A stretch of 55,305 nucleotides of DNA from Clostridia bacterium (GTDB lineage: Bacteria > Bacillota > Clostridia > Oscillospirales > CAG-272), in NCBI GenBank assembly GCA_017415485.1, contig JAFQGP010000086.1, positions 1 to 55,305 on the forward strand, written 5' to 3'. Of the stretch, positions 1-8,321 are shown in pieces; the first letter of the stretch is position 1; each line of letters begins with the position of its first letter. The position numbers and the translations under genes are program-made. The notes under the pieces are model-generated. The model did no database searches. It was not told the origin of the DNA and saw only the letters and a list, made by a program, of their open reading frames with translations.

Positions 1-71
1 CATAAACAAGCCCTCCTTTTAAACAAAAGATTAATAAAATATATTATACCTTTTTTTCATCTTTTCTGAAA
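1..71 (-). promoter_or_regulatory. Promoter, RBS and start codon of a gene leaving the left edge
   Basis: On the minus strand an ATG occupies bases 3-1. An AAGGAGG ribosome site (18-12) lies 8 nt before it, and a TATAAT -10 box lies at 48-43. A weak -35 (TTTCAG, 71-66) is 17 nt further up. This is a complete initiation region for a gene whose body lies outside the window, so nothing can be said of its product. It sits directly after the terminator of the dcw/nucleoside hydrolase operon and so starts a new transcription unit. Confidence 0.65.
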
Positions 72-72
72 T

Positions 73-111
73 AAAAAAACGGCACTTTTTTTGAAAAAGT
101 GCCGTTTTTTT
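73..111 (-). terminator. Bidirectional-looking terminator after the nucleoside hydrolase
   Basis: A perfect 11-bp stem (cggcacttttt, 80-90, with its complement 94-104) has A-runs on the left and T-runs on the right, so it could terminate on either strand. It lies 3 nt past the stop codon of the nucleoside hydrolase and closes the long leftward operon. Confidence 0.85.
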
Positions 112-113
112 GA

Positions 114-1013
114 TTACTTTTCGCTCAGTGTCTTGAAGAGGTCCGCATATAGGGGGTCTCTGCGGATCTTTCTGACATAGAGGTAGTGATGGCGCGCGCT
201 GTCGAATGCATAACGGCAATCGCTCGTTACGTAAGGACGCGGGATCTCGACGATCTCCATCGACGAGGGAAGAGTCATGCATCCGATAGCGGTCACATCC
301 CAGACGACCTTTGATCTTCCGTAACCCCAGCTTATGTAATCACCCGTGATCGAGCACAGATAATTGCAAAGCTCATTCTTACCCTTGAGATAATAATCAA
401 GCTCGGCGGGGGTGGTGATGAAGGAGGAACAAACTCCGTCACACGGGATCTGAAGGAAGGGGACGCGCGAGTCGAAGAGTACCTGTGCACCCGGAATATC
501 CTGACGCAAATTGAATTCCTTGGTGTCGGGGCGCTCGAGGGCGTGTCCGCCGAGCCAGATGACCGCGCTTCTCTTGGCAATCTCGGGTTCCTTTGCCAAC
601 GCTGACGCTACGTTGGTGATGGCACCGATTGCCACGATGACGACGGGCGTTTCGCGCGACATTACCGTGTTGATAATATTGTCGCAAGCATCCGACTCGA
701 CGATATCGGTCTTCGAAGTCATGAAGCGTCTGCTTCCGCGGTATACCGGCACCTGCTCTGCCATCTCCGCATCTGTGAGCTTCATGATATTAAAGATTTC
801 ATTGTAACTTTTCTCCATTCCCTCCTCAGCGCTTGACGAGCGGCTGTTGTGGAAAGGAGCTGCATTTACCGAAAGAAGATTGATCTTCTTTTTTGAGAGC
901 ATTGCGTATGCAAGCGCATACTGATCGTCTATTTCGTTATAGGTATCTGTGTCAAGAATTATATCGATGACCTGATCGCTCAAAAGAAGAGCTCTGAATT
1001 CGGAAAGTGTCAT
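114..1013 (-). CDS. Nucleoside hydrolase (inosine-uridine preferring family)
   Basis: A 299-aa cytoplasmic protein expected to hydrolyse the N-glycosidic bond of ribonucleosides, giving base plus ribose, for nucleoside salvage. The N-terminal metal/ribose-binding signature appears as LDTDTYNEIDDQYAL (about residues 20-34), with the paired Asp residues of the family's DTD...DD motif. A conserved Asp near the C-terminus sits in VVWDVTAIG (about 252). Length fits the family (about 300-320 aa). The start is chosen because GGAGG lies about 9 nt upstream. It begins 18 nt after ftsZ and has the operon terminator behind it, so it is probably co-transcribed with the division genes, an uncommon partner for ftsZ. 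Substrate preference cannot be read from sequence. Confidence 0.85.
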   Translation of the reverse strand: MTLSEFRALLLSDQVIDIILDTDTYNEIDDQYALAYAMLSKKKINLLSVNAAPFHNSRSSSAEEGMEKSYNEIFNIMKLTDAEMAEQVPVYRGSRRFMTSKTDIVESDACDNIINTVMSRETPVVIVAIGAITNVASALAKEPEIAKRSAVIWLGGHALERPDTKEFNLRQDIPGAQVLFDSRVPFLQIPCDGVCSSFITTPAELDYYLKGKNELCNYLCSITGDYISWGYGRSKVVWDVTAIGCMTLPSSMEIVEIPRPYVTSDCRYAFDSARHHYLYVRKIRRDPLYADLFKTLSEK

Positions 1014-1031
1014 ATTTTTTGCCTCCGGGAA

Positions 1032-2318
1032 TTATCTTCTGCCGTTGCCGTAATCGTTTCTCGGCTTGCGCTGACGAAGGATGGACATAATATCGTCAAA
1101 GCTGTCGCCGGGATTCTGCTGTGCGGGACGCTGGGGCTGAGCCGGCTGGGGAGCGGGCTGAGGTGCGGGCGCAGGCTGGGGAGCGGGTGCGGGAGCTTCA
1201 GCTACGGGTGTGGCGGGAGCAGGAGCGGGCTGGGGTGCAGCCTGAGGTGCGGGAGCGGGCTGAGGCGCGGGTCTCTGCGCAGGAGCGGGACGTGCGGGCT
1301 GTGCGGGACGCGCGGGAGCCTTATGGTCATCCTGACCGGGGTTCTCAAATCCGGTTGCGATAATGGTGATCTTCATCTCGTCCTCAAGCTCGGGATCGAA
1401 TGCAGCTCCCCAGATTACGTTCGCATCGGGATGTGCCTCTGCGGTGATCATGGTGGAAGCGAGGTCTGCGTCCTCAAGTCCTACGTCGGGAGACATGGTA
1501 ATGCTTACAAGAATACCGGTTGCACCCTTGATGGAGGTTTCGAGAAGCGGGCTCGAGATTGCAGCCTTTGCCGCGATCTCGGCCTTGTCCTTACCGGTTG
1601 CCGAGCCTGTACCCATGTGAGCATAGCCTGCATCGCGCATTACGCTTGTGACGTCCGCGAAGTCAAGGTTGATGAAGCCGGGAACGTTGATGAGCTCGGA
1701 AATGCTCTGAACACCGCGGCGGAGAACGTCGTCTGCGATCTCGAAAGCATTTTTGAGAGTGATGCGGGTCTCGGAGACCTGCTTGAGTCTTTCGTTGGGA
1801 ATGATAACGAGGGAGTCAACGTAGTTGCGGAGCTCCTCGATACCCTTTTCTGCCTGCAGCATACGGCGGCGACCCTCAAAGAGGAAGGGCTTTGTTACGA
1901 TCGCAACCGTGAGAATATCCATTTCGTGTGCAATCCTTGCAACTACGGGAGCCGCGCCGGTACCTGTTCCGCCGCCCATACCGGTTGCAATGAATACCAT
2001 ATCTGCGCCTGCAAGAGCTGCGCGGATCTCCTCTGCATTCTCCTCTGCCGCGCGCTGACCGATCTCGGGATTTGCGCCTGCGCCGTGACCCTTGGTGATC
2101 TTCTCACCGATGGGAATGAGTGTGGGAGATACCGAATTGCGGAGAGCCTGACGGTCGGTGTTGACCGCAATAAACTCAACGCCTCTGATATTTGTGTCGA
2201 TCATTCTGTTGACCGCGTTGTTACCGCCGCCGCCAACACCGACGACCTTGATGCTGACGCCGCTTTCAAGGATATCGTCGTTCGTGTTAAAATTCTCGTG
2301 TTCGTAATCGTATGCCAT
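1032..2318 (-). CDS. ftsZ: Cell division GTPase FtsZ
   Basis: The tubulin homologue that polymerises into the Z-ring at midcell. The GTP-binding signature GMGGGTGTG lies near residue 113, and the tubulin-like T7 region and C-terminal activation domain are complete. After about residue 335 comes a Pro/Ala/Gln-rich disordered linker of roughly 70 residues made of APQPA-like units. The final segment, [14 protein letters not shown], is the membrane-anchor-binding tail. The ATG at 2318 is preferred over an in-frame TTG two codons upstream because GGAGG is then 8 nt away rather than 2. The GCTG-rich linker gives long spurious frames on the other strand. It is the last division gene of the cluster and appears to have its own promoter at 2365-2393. 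Confidence 0.97.
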   Translation of the reverse strand: MAYDYEHENFNTNDDILESGVSIKVVGVGGGGNNAVNRMIDTNIRGVEFIAVNTDRQALRNSVSPTLIPIGEKITKGHGAGANPEIGQRAAEENAEEIRAALAGADMVFIATGMGGGTGTGAAPVVARIAHEMDILTVAIVTKPFLFEGRRRMLQAEKGIEELRNYVDSLVIIPNERLKQVSETRITLKNAFEIADDVLRRGVQSISELINVPGFINLDFADVTSVMRDAGYAHMGTGSATGKDKAEIAAKAAISSPLLETSIKGATGILVSITMSPDVGLEDADLASTMITAEAHPDANVIWGAAFDPELEDEMKITIIATGFENPGQDDHKAPARPAQPARPAPAQRPAPQPAPAPQAAPQPAPAPATPVAEAPAPAPQPAPAPQPAPQPAQPQRPAQQNPGDSFDDIMSILRQRKPRNDYGNGRR

Positions 2319-2364
2319 TTTCAATTCCTCCGATTTTATAGGTAAAGTTATTATTTACATTATT

Positions 2365-2393
2365 ATGATATAATTTTTTCTCCCAAATTTCAA
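2365..2393 (-). promoter_or_regulatory. Candidate internal promoter for ftsZ
   Basis: TTGAAA (2393-2388), a 17-nt spacer and TATCAT (2370-2365) lie in the 122-nt gap between ftsQ and ftsZ. This is the largest gap between genes in the cluster apart from that before spoVD. It would let ftsZ be expressed above the level of the upstream operon, as is common for ftsZ. Confidence 0.65.
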
Positions 2394-2440
2394 GTATCTT
2401 CGGGAAAATTCTGTTTTGTAATTTCTTCCGATGCGGGAAA

Positions 2441-3436
2441 TTATTCCCTCGCCGTTGGGTCAATATCGGCATTTATGACGATGCCTGCAACGTCTACCAC
2501 TCTGACATCAACGATACTGCCTGTTTCGCATTTTTCGGAATTATCACCGATCATCTTTGCAACGGTTGCCAGTTTCAGCTTCATATCGGAAGGCGATCCG
2601 AACATCACGCGGAATTCCGAATCAACACAAGCGACGATGTCGAATTTTTGGTCGAAATATACCTTATCAATACGTCCTTTAAGCTCCGAATCAGCAAGCA
2701 GCGTGAGAAATTCCGTGATATGATCGCAATTATCACCGTCAGCGAAAACTATCGTTTCTCCAACTATTGCGCGGGATACAAGAGGCAGTTCAATATTTAT
2801 CAGATTAGAAAATCTTCCGCTTGTGTCCGCTCTCTCAAGCACGCGGAGCTCCGAGCTCACCGCATAATACTCGCCAAATATTTCGGTACAAAACGCAGGG
2901 GCTTCGTCAGTCAGCGTAATTATAACCGTGTCGGGCAGTTCAAATGTGATCTTGCAGCTTTTCAGATAAGGAAGCGAGGCACGGAGAGCATTCTCCATAG
3001 CTTTGACCTTGAATATAGGCAGGCTGTCACCGATTCCGAGCTTGGCTGTCTCGAGTATCTCTTCCCCGCTGTATGCATCACTTCCCTCGATGCGGACGTT
3101 CTCAACAACAAGGTGCGATGCCGCGAATCTTGCCATCGGCCAAATAAGCAGGAGTATCAAGGCGATTCCAAGGCAAATGAGCAAAATCTTTGCCTTTTCT
3201 CTTTTGTCGTCAAGAGTAGCCTCTTCAGCCTTGAGCGGCTTCTTTGACGGGAACATTATGTCGTCTGCCTGAGCTTTTTTGTAATTCTCAAGCCAACGTC
3301 TGCGTCTGCCCTCCGACATTGCATATCTGCGGACATATACCTTTTCTTCCTTCTTTACATAGGTCGAAACGTTTGGGGTACTCGTCTGCGGGTCTGAAGG
3401 TCTTGCCGCGGGCTTATTCTGTTTTATGAGATTCAT
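2441..3436 (-). CDS. ftsQ: Divisome protein FtsQ/DivIB (POTRA domain)
   Basis: A 331-aa bitopic membrane protein that works with FtsL and FtsB/DivIC to activate septal peptidoglycan synthesis. It has a long charged cytoplasmic region (about 1-85), one transmembrane helix (about 87-107, ILLICLGIALILLLIWPM), and then a POTRA domain beginning HLVVENVRIEGSDAYSGEEIL, followed by the FtsQ beta domain. The cytoplasmic part is longer than in Bacillus DivIB. It lies between murG and ftsZ, the normal place for ftsQ; ftsA, which often follows, is absent. Identity rests on topology, the POTRA pattern and position. Confidence 0.85.
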   Translation of the reverse strand: MNLIKQNKPAARPSDPQTSTPNVSTYVKKEEKVYVRRYAMSEGRRRRWLENYKKAQADDIMFPSKKPLKAEEATLDDKREKAKILLICLGIALILLLIWPMARFAASHLVVENVRIEGSDAYSGEEILETAKLGIGDSLPIFKVKAMENALRASLPYLKSCKITFELPDTVIITLTDEAPAFCTEIFGEYYAVSSELRVLERADTSGRFSNLINIELPLVSRAIVGETIVFADGDNCDHITEFLTLLADSELKGRIDKVYFDQKFDIVACVDSEFRVMFGSPSDMKLKLATVAKMIGDNSEKCETGSIVDVRVVDVAGIVINADIDPTARE

Positions 3437-3472
3437 CCCAAGCGGTCACCTTCTCTCTTTTTTACTTACAGA

Positions 3473-4585
3473 TTATTTCTTTTCCGCAAGCCTCATCAGC
3501 TCGTCAAATATCAGTTTGTTGGAATCAAGGGGAGCAAACCCCGCGATAGCCTTTTCCATAGCTTCTCTTCTCGCTCTGTCCTCAAGAAGCGAAGCGACTT
3601 CTTTGCAGATCTTGCCGTTTACAAGCTCGTGCTCGCGGATCATGCAAGCACCGCCGATATCGGCAAGAGCCTTTGCGTTCTTTGTTTGCTGATCGTCGGT
3701 TACATTGGGCGAGGGAATAAGTATTGCAGCTTTTCTCTGACGCGCAAGTTCCGAGATCGTGATAGCTCCCGCACGGCTGATGATTATGTCTGCCGCCGCC
3801 ATACGAAGAGGCATATCATAAATGTATTGCAGAAGCTCGATGTTTTCGTATTTATCAAGTCCCTCGTCAAGGAAGCGCTCATTGACAGATTCAAAATGAT
3901 CGCCGCCCGTTGCGTGGGTGTATCTCACATTTTTGTTTGCGCTGACGTAATCGCGCATAAGCTCGATCGCCATATCGTTCATCGCCGCCGCGCCAAGGCT
4001 GCCACCGAAGGAAACGATATATTTCGAGTCAAACGGAATTCCGAGCTGCTTTCTTGCATCCTCGCGGCTGATGTTACCGAATTCCCCGAGCATCGGGCAT
4101 CCGACCTGCATCACCTTGCCGCTCTTGCCAAGCATCTCGGCGCTGACTGCAAAATTGGTGAATATGCGGTCAACGTATGGAACAAGCTTGCGGACCGCAA
4201 GTCCGGGAACCGCATTCGATTCGTGAACCGCTGTCGGGATCTTCATTCTTGAAGCCGCGACAAGTATCGGCCAGCTTACGTATCCGCCGGTGCCGACAAC
4301 AAGATCGGGCTTGAATTCCTTGATGATCTTCTTTGCCTTCATGGGCGAAACCGCCGCGAGCCAAAGTGATCTGATATTATATAAGGAGAGCGAACGGCGA
4401 ATGCCGCGCACATCAACGTGGTAAAGCTTATATCCCGCTTTCGGAACGAGCTGATTCTCAAGTCCTCGCACAGTGCCGACGAATGCGATCTCGGCATCGG
4501 GGATATTCTTTTTGATCGTATTGGCGATCGCAAGAGCGGGATTTACATGTCCGCCCGTGCCGCCGCCTGTCACAAGAACCCGCAT
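3473..4585 (-). CDS. murG: UDP-GlcNAc:lipid I N-acetylglucosaminyltransferase MurG
   Basis: Adds GlcNAc to lipid I at the cytoplasmic membrane face to form lipid II. The N-terminal glycine-rich loop TGGGTGGHVNPALAIA (residues 6-21) is the family signature. The C-terminal UDP-GlcNAc-binding region includes ISRAGAITISELA (about 275-287) and PNVTDDQQTKNA. At 370 aa it is the usual length. AAGGAG is 7-8 nt before the ATG. It follows ftsW by 18 nt; murC and murB, which commonly follow, are not here. Confidence 0.96.
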   Translation of the reverse strand: MRVLVTGGGTGGHVNPALAIANTIKKNIPDAEIAFVGTVRGLENQLVPKAGYKLYHVDVRGIRRSLSLYNIRSLWLAAVSPMKAKKIIKEFKPDLVVGTGGYVSWPILVAASRMKIPTAVHESNAVPGLAVRKLVPYVDRIFTNFAVSAEMLGKSGKVMQVGCPMLGEFGNISREDARKQLGIPFDSKYIVSFGGSLGAAAMNDMAIELMRDYVSANKNVRYTHATGGDHFESVNERFLDEGLDKYENIELLQYIYDMPLRMAAADIIISRAGAITISELARQRKAAILIPSPNVTDDQQTKNAKALADIGGACMIREHELVNGKICKEVASLLEDRARREAMEKAIAGFAPLDSNKLIFDELMRLAEKK

Positions 4586-4603
4586 TTCAGGGCTCCTTTC
4601 GAG

Positions 4604-5863
4604 TTATTTTTTCTGTGTGCAGAATCTCGAAAGTCCAAGGATAATTCCCATATCGATCATCTGCGAGATCGTTGCGCTTCCTCCGCTTGAAAAGAACGGA
4701 AGCGAGATTCCCGTGTTCGGAAGCATTCCGCTTACAACACCGACGTTGAGGAAAACGTGGATTGCAAGCTTGAAAGTCAAACCATAGATCACGAGAGCCG
4801 TGAATTTATCGGGTGCGCGTGAGCCGAGGATGATTCCTCTTGCTACAAGCGCGAAGAAAAGCAAAAGTATTGCGGCGGCTCCGAAGAAGCCAAGCTCCTC
4901 GCAAATTATCGTGAAAACAAAGTCGTTCTGCGGCTGGGAAACGTATCCGTATTTCAGATTCGATTCACCGAGTCCGACTCCGAAAAGTCCGCCCGAGCCG
5001 ATCGCGTAAAGTCCTTGCGTCGACTGCCAGTTGTTAGTCAGCGAATTTGAGCTCTTGTCGAAGAAGCTCACAACTCTCTGCCTTGCGTAATCGGTGCTGA
5101 AGATAAGTGCCGCTATTACAGCGCCAAAAGGAAGCACCGACAAGAACCACAAAAGATTGGTTCCGCCGAGAAAGAGCATTCCGAATCCGATCGCCCCGAT
5201 GATGATCGTTCCCGAAAAATGATCCTCGAGCAGAACAAGCACACATACAAGGAGGAATATCATCGAAGGAACCAAGAAGCCGTGAACGAGGGAGTACTTG
5301 TTCAATCCCTTCGAGGTGACCGCCTTGTCGTGCCTTGTCAGATAGAGTGCCATCAAGAGGATTATGCCCGTTTTGGCAAGCTCGGAGGGCTGAAGGGTGA
5401 AGAAACCGAGATTGAGCCATCTTTGCGCGCCGCCGCCCGTAACACCGACGAAAAGTACGGCTACGAGAAGCACGATCGATGCGCCGTAGAATGCGATCGA
5501 AACGATCCTCATGAATCGCGGCTGTGAGCAGAAGTAGATGAATCCCGAAACGACCAAGCCGCTGACCAGGTGCTTGACGTGGTTCATAACGAAGTAGAAT
5601 CCCGAGCCGTAAGCTTCTTCTGCATAAGCCGAGCCTGCGCTGAAGGAAAGCACTGCGCCAAGCGCGAGAAGAAGCGCATAGATCACGGCGAAGAATGCAT
5701 CGGGTCTGCTTTGCAGTATCAAAAGCGAGGCTTCGTTTTCCTCGATCAACCCCTTATCCTTTTTGTGGCTGATGAGCAAGGACGAGGATCTTTTTGCGCG
5801 GCGGCGTTTTATGCCGTCACCGCTGACCGACGGCGAATGTTTTCTTTTGTCAAACCACGCCAT
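4604..5863 (-). CDS. ftsW: SEDS peptidoglycan glycosyltransferase FtsW/SpoVE
   Basis: A polytopic membrane enzyme that polymerises lipid II at the septum together with its partner class B PBP (spoVD/pbpB upstream). SEDS hallmarks are GGAQRWLNLG and LQPSELAK (about residues 148-165), and the C-terminal NTGISLPFFSSGGSATI. About ten transmembrane segments follow a basic cytoplasmic tail of about 50 residues rich in Lys/Arg/Ser (RRRAKRSS). At 419 aa it is slightly longer than usual because of that tail. GGGAGG lies 8 nt before the start. It directly follows mraY; murD, usually between them, is missing. Whether it serves division (FtsW) or spore cortex (SpoVE) cannot be told from sequence. Confidence 0.93.
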   Translation of the reverse strand: MAWFDKRKHSPSVSGDGIKRRRAKRSSSLLISHKKDKGLIEENEASLLILQSRPDAFFAVIYALLLALGAVLSFSAGSAYAEEAYGSGFYFVMNHVKHLVSGLVVSGFIYFCSQPRFMRIVSIAFYGASIVLLVAVLFVGVTGGGAQRWLNLGFFTLQPSELAKTGIILLMALYLTRHDKAVTSKGLNKYSLVHGFLVPSMIFLLVCVLVLLEDHFSGTIIIGAIGFGMLFLGGTNLLWFLSVLPFGAVIAALIFSTDYARQRVVSFFDKSSNSLTNNWQSTQGLYAIGSGGLFGVGLGESNLKYGYVSQPQNDFVFTIICEELGFFGAAAILLLFFALVARGIILGSRAPDKFTALVIYGLTFKLAIHVFLNVGVVSGMLPNTGISLPFFSSGGSATISQMIDMGIILGLSRFCTQKK

Positions 5864-5893
5864 AACGGCAGCCTCCCGATTTTTTGAGTAGAA

Positions 5894-6889
5894 TTAAAGT
5901 CCAAAATATGCGAGCGCACACGCGATCGCGGTGATCAGAGTGAAAACACCGACGATCTTGACCTCGCTCCATCCGCACTTTTCAAAATGATGATGGATGG
6001 GAGCCATCTTGAAGATGCGCTTTCCGTGTGTGATCTTGAAGTAGCCGACCTGAAGAATGACCGATGCCACTTCAATGAGGTAGATGATACCCGCGATCAT
6101 AATGATGAGGGGCTCTTCGATAAGGAATGCCATACCGACAACGGCACCGCCGAGGTAAAGCGAACCGGTGTCACCCATGAAGATCTTTGCGGGGTAGAAA
6201 TTGTACATAAGGAATCCCACGGTACCGCCGATAACGGTTGCGGGGAAGATCGCGAGCTCGGGACGAAGCATTACAAATGCAACAACTGCGAAGAATGCGC
6301 CGACAACTGCGGAAACGCTCGAGCAAAGACCGTCGATTCCGTCGGTCAGGTTGACCGAATTGACCATTCCGGCAATAAAGAGGATCGCGAAGAAGTAATA
6401 GAATATGCCGAGCTCAAGCTCAATATCGAAATAGGGAATCTCGAGCGCGGTGTCAATGAATCCGCAAGCGCTCATAGCCCAGAGGTAAGCTGCGGCAACC
6501 AAGAGCTGAAGAACAAGCTTCTGCCAAGCAAGGAAGCCTTGATTCTGCTTTTTGATCAGCTTGGTGTAGTCATCAAAGAATCCGATAAGGCCGTTGAGGA
6601 GCGCAAGTGCGAGGGTCAGCCAAACGCCGAGAAGCTCGTTTGCTCTTCCGAGATAGAGATAAACTCCGCTGATAGCAGCGATCCCGATAAGGGTCGCGAT
6701 TATGAATCCGAGACCGCCCATGATCGGAGTCCCCTCTTTGCCCTTATGCCAACGGGGACCGATATCATAGATCTTTTGCCCGATCTTGCGGCTTTTGAGC
6801 ACCGGGATAAGTTTTCGAAGGATCAGCCAGGTGACAAAAAATACTCCGAGTGTCATGGCAAAAAATTCAATCAGCATCCGTTCCTTCAT
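5894..6889 (-). CDS. mraY: Phospho-N-acetylmuramoyl-pentapeptide transferase MraY
   Basis: Transfers phospho-MurNAc-pentapeptide to undecaprenyl phosphate to make lipid I. An integral membrane enzyme with about ten helices. Catalytic motifs present are FFDDYTKLIKKQNQG (paired Asp), NLTDGIDGL, FMGDTGSL and the histidine loop MAPIHHHFEKCGW. The start at 6889 (MKERMLIEF) is preferred to an ATG three codons upstream, because AAGGA is then 8 nt from the start instead of touching it. It gives 331 aa, a normal length. It lies between murF and ftsW. Confidence 0.95.
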   Translation of the reverse strand: MKERMLIEFFAMTLGVFFVTWLILRKLIPVLKSRKIGQKIYDIGPRWHKGKEGTPIMGGLGFIIATLIGIAAISGVYLYLGRANELLGVWLTLALALLNGLIGFFDDYTKLIKKQNQGFLAWQKLVLQLLVAAAYLWAMSACGFIDTALEIPYFDIELELGIFYYFFAILFIAGMVNSVNLTDGIDGLCSSVSAVVGAFFAVVAFVMLRPELAIFPATVIGGTVGFLMYNFYPAKIFMGDTGSLYLGGAVVGMAFLIEEPLIIMIAGIIYLIEVASVILQVGYFKITHGKRIFKMAPIHHHFEKCGWSEVKIVGVFTLITAIACALAYFGL

Positions 6890-6917
6890 GGCTATCATCC
6901 TTATCTATAATTAAAAA

Positions 6918-8321
6918 TCAAAGAAGTTTTTTAAGTTCGTCGGCAACTCTCTCTGCCGCAATCATTCGGCTTGCCTTGAGGATCAGCACGTCACCCTCCG
7001 AGAGGATCTGCACGAGTGCCTTTGCGGGAGCCACGGCATCGCTTCTGTCGATGAAGCGAAGGACATTATCCTCGCCGCGCTTATCAGCAAAACCGTTTGC
7101 GATCATTTCCGCACGTTCACCGAAGCTGACAAGGAAATCAACGCCCGCATCGGCAAAGCATTCGCCGACCGCGTAGTGAAGCGCGGGGGAGTTCTTGCCA
7201 AGTTCAAGCATATCGCCAAGAAGCGCGACTTTTTTGCCGCTTCTGTGCGAAGCAACAGTTGAAAGCACCGCAGCAGCGGCTCTCATTGATTCGGGGCTTG
7301 CGTTGTAGCAATCCGAAATGATCTTGATACCGCCAATGTCCGTCATCTGCTGGCGAAGCCCAACTGGTCTGTATGCGGCAAGACCGCGGCGTATCCTTTC
7401 GGGATCGATGCCCACCATTCGTCCGACCGCTACGCCCGCAAGCGCGGCAGCGACGTTATGCTTTCCTATCGCGGGGATCTCGAGATCGTATATCATCTCG
7501 CCCTCGCAGGAGGCATCGAATGTCATACCCGCCTCATCGGAGGTGATTTTTGAGGCGAAATAATCCGATTTTTCATCATCGGTTGAGAAATAGCTTACTC
7601 TGCTGTCCTTCTTCCCTTCATCGGCAAGCAAGGGCTCGTTTCCGCAAAGGAGCAAATGTCCGTTTTCGGCAAGCGAGCTCTTGATCTCAAGCTTTGCCGC
7701 CGCGATATTCTCGCGCGAGCCGAGAAGCTCCATATGAGCTGTGCCGATCGTGGTTATAACACCGATCTCGGGGCAAGCAATGTCGGAAAGAAGCTTGATC
7801 TCACCGGGACCCGTCATTCCCATTTCAAGGACGGCATAATCCGCATCCTCGGGGAGTGTCAGAAGCGACATAGGAAGTCCGATCACGCTGTTGAAGTTGC
7901 CCTCGGTCTTCCAGACCTTTCCTGCGGTTGCAAGGACCGATGCGATGAATTCCTTCGTTGTGGTCTTTCCAACGCTTCCCGTGACGCCCACACGTCTTGC
8001 CTTGCAGTTCTTCGAATATTCATAACCGAGCCTGCCGAGCGCCTTTACGGTATCCTCGACAAGAATTATCGGAATATCCGCGCCTTCGGGAATTCTCGAG
8101 CAAAGAGCGCACCCCGCGCCCGCTGCGACCACCGAAGGGAGGAAATTGTGGCCGTCAACTCTCTCGCCGACTATCGCAATGAATAGCGTGCCTTCTTCGA
8201 CCTCTCTCGAATCGGTGCAGACCGAGCCGATCTTCGCCGAGCCATCGCCTATCAATTTGCCGCCGCAAAGGCTTGCAAGCTCAGCTATTGTTGGTATATT
8301 ATTAGCAAATCTGACTTTCAT
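6918..8321 (-). CDS. murF: UDP-MurNAc-tripeptide:D-Ala-D-Ala ligase MurF
   Basis: ATP-dependent addition of D-Ala-D-Ala to the UDP-MurNAc-tripeptide, the last cytoplasmic step of precursor synthesis. The Mur-ligase P-loop GVTGSVGKTTTKEF lies near residue 110, and the central and C-terminal ligase domains are complete (YNASPESMRAA; LGDMLELG). The ATG at 8321 is chosen over an in-frame upstream start at 8366, which lies further inside murE, because AAAGGA sits about 10 nt before it and the protein then begins with the normal N-terminal fold. The resulting 467-aa gene overlaps the 3' end of murE by 20 nt, implying translational coupling. Confidence 0.95.
   Translation of the reverse strand: MKVRFANNIPTIAELASLCGGKLIGDGSAKIGSVCTDSREVEEGTLFIAIVGERVDGHNFLPSVVAAGAGCALCSRIPEGADIPIILVEDTVKALGRLGYEYSKNCKARRVGVTGSVGKTTTKEFIASVLATAGKVWKTEGNFNSVIGLPMSLLTLPEDADYAVLEMGMTGPGEIKLLSDIACPEIGVITTIGTAHMELLGSRENIAAAKLEIKSSLAENGHLLLCGNEPLLADEGKKDSRVSYFSTDDEKSDYFASKITSDEAGMTFDASCEGEMIYDLEIPAIGKHNVAAALAGVAVGRMVGIDPERIRRGLAAYRPVGLRQQMTDIGGIKIISDCYNASPESMRAAAAVLSTVASHRSGKKVALLGDMLELGKNSPALHYAVGECFADAGVDFLVSFGERAEMIANGFADKRGEDNVLRFIDRSDAVAPAKALVQILSEGDVLILKASRMIAAERVADELKKLL

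Noticed and set aside
1125..1320. Tandem repeats in the ftsZ 3' region
   Set aside because: They encode the Pro/Ala/Gln linker of FtsZ and are low-complexity coding sequence, not a separate repeat element.
1323..2345. A 340-codon open frame antisense to ftsZ
   Set aside because: Opposite a certain gene; the Cys/Asp-rich translation is not protein-like.
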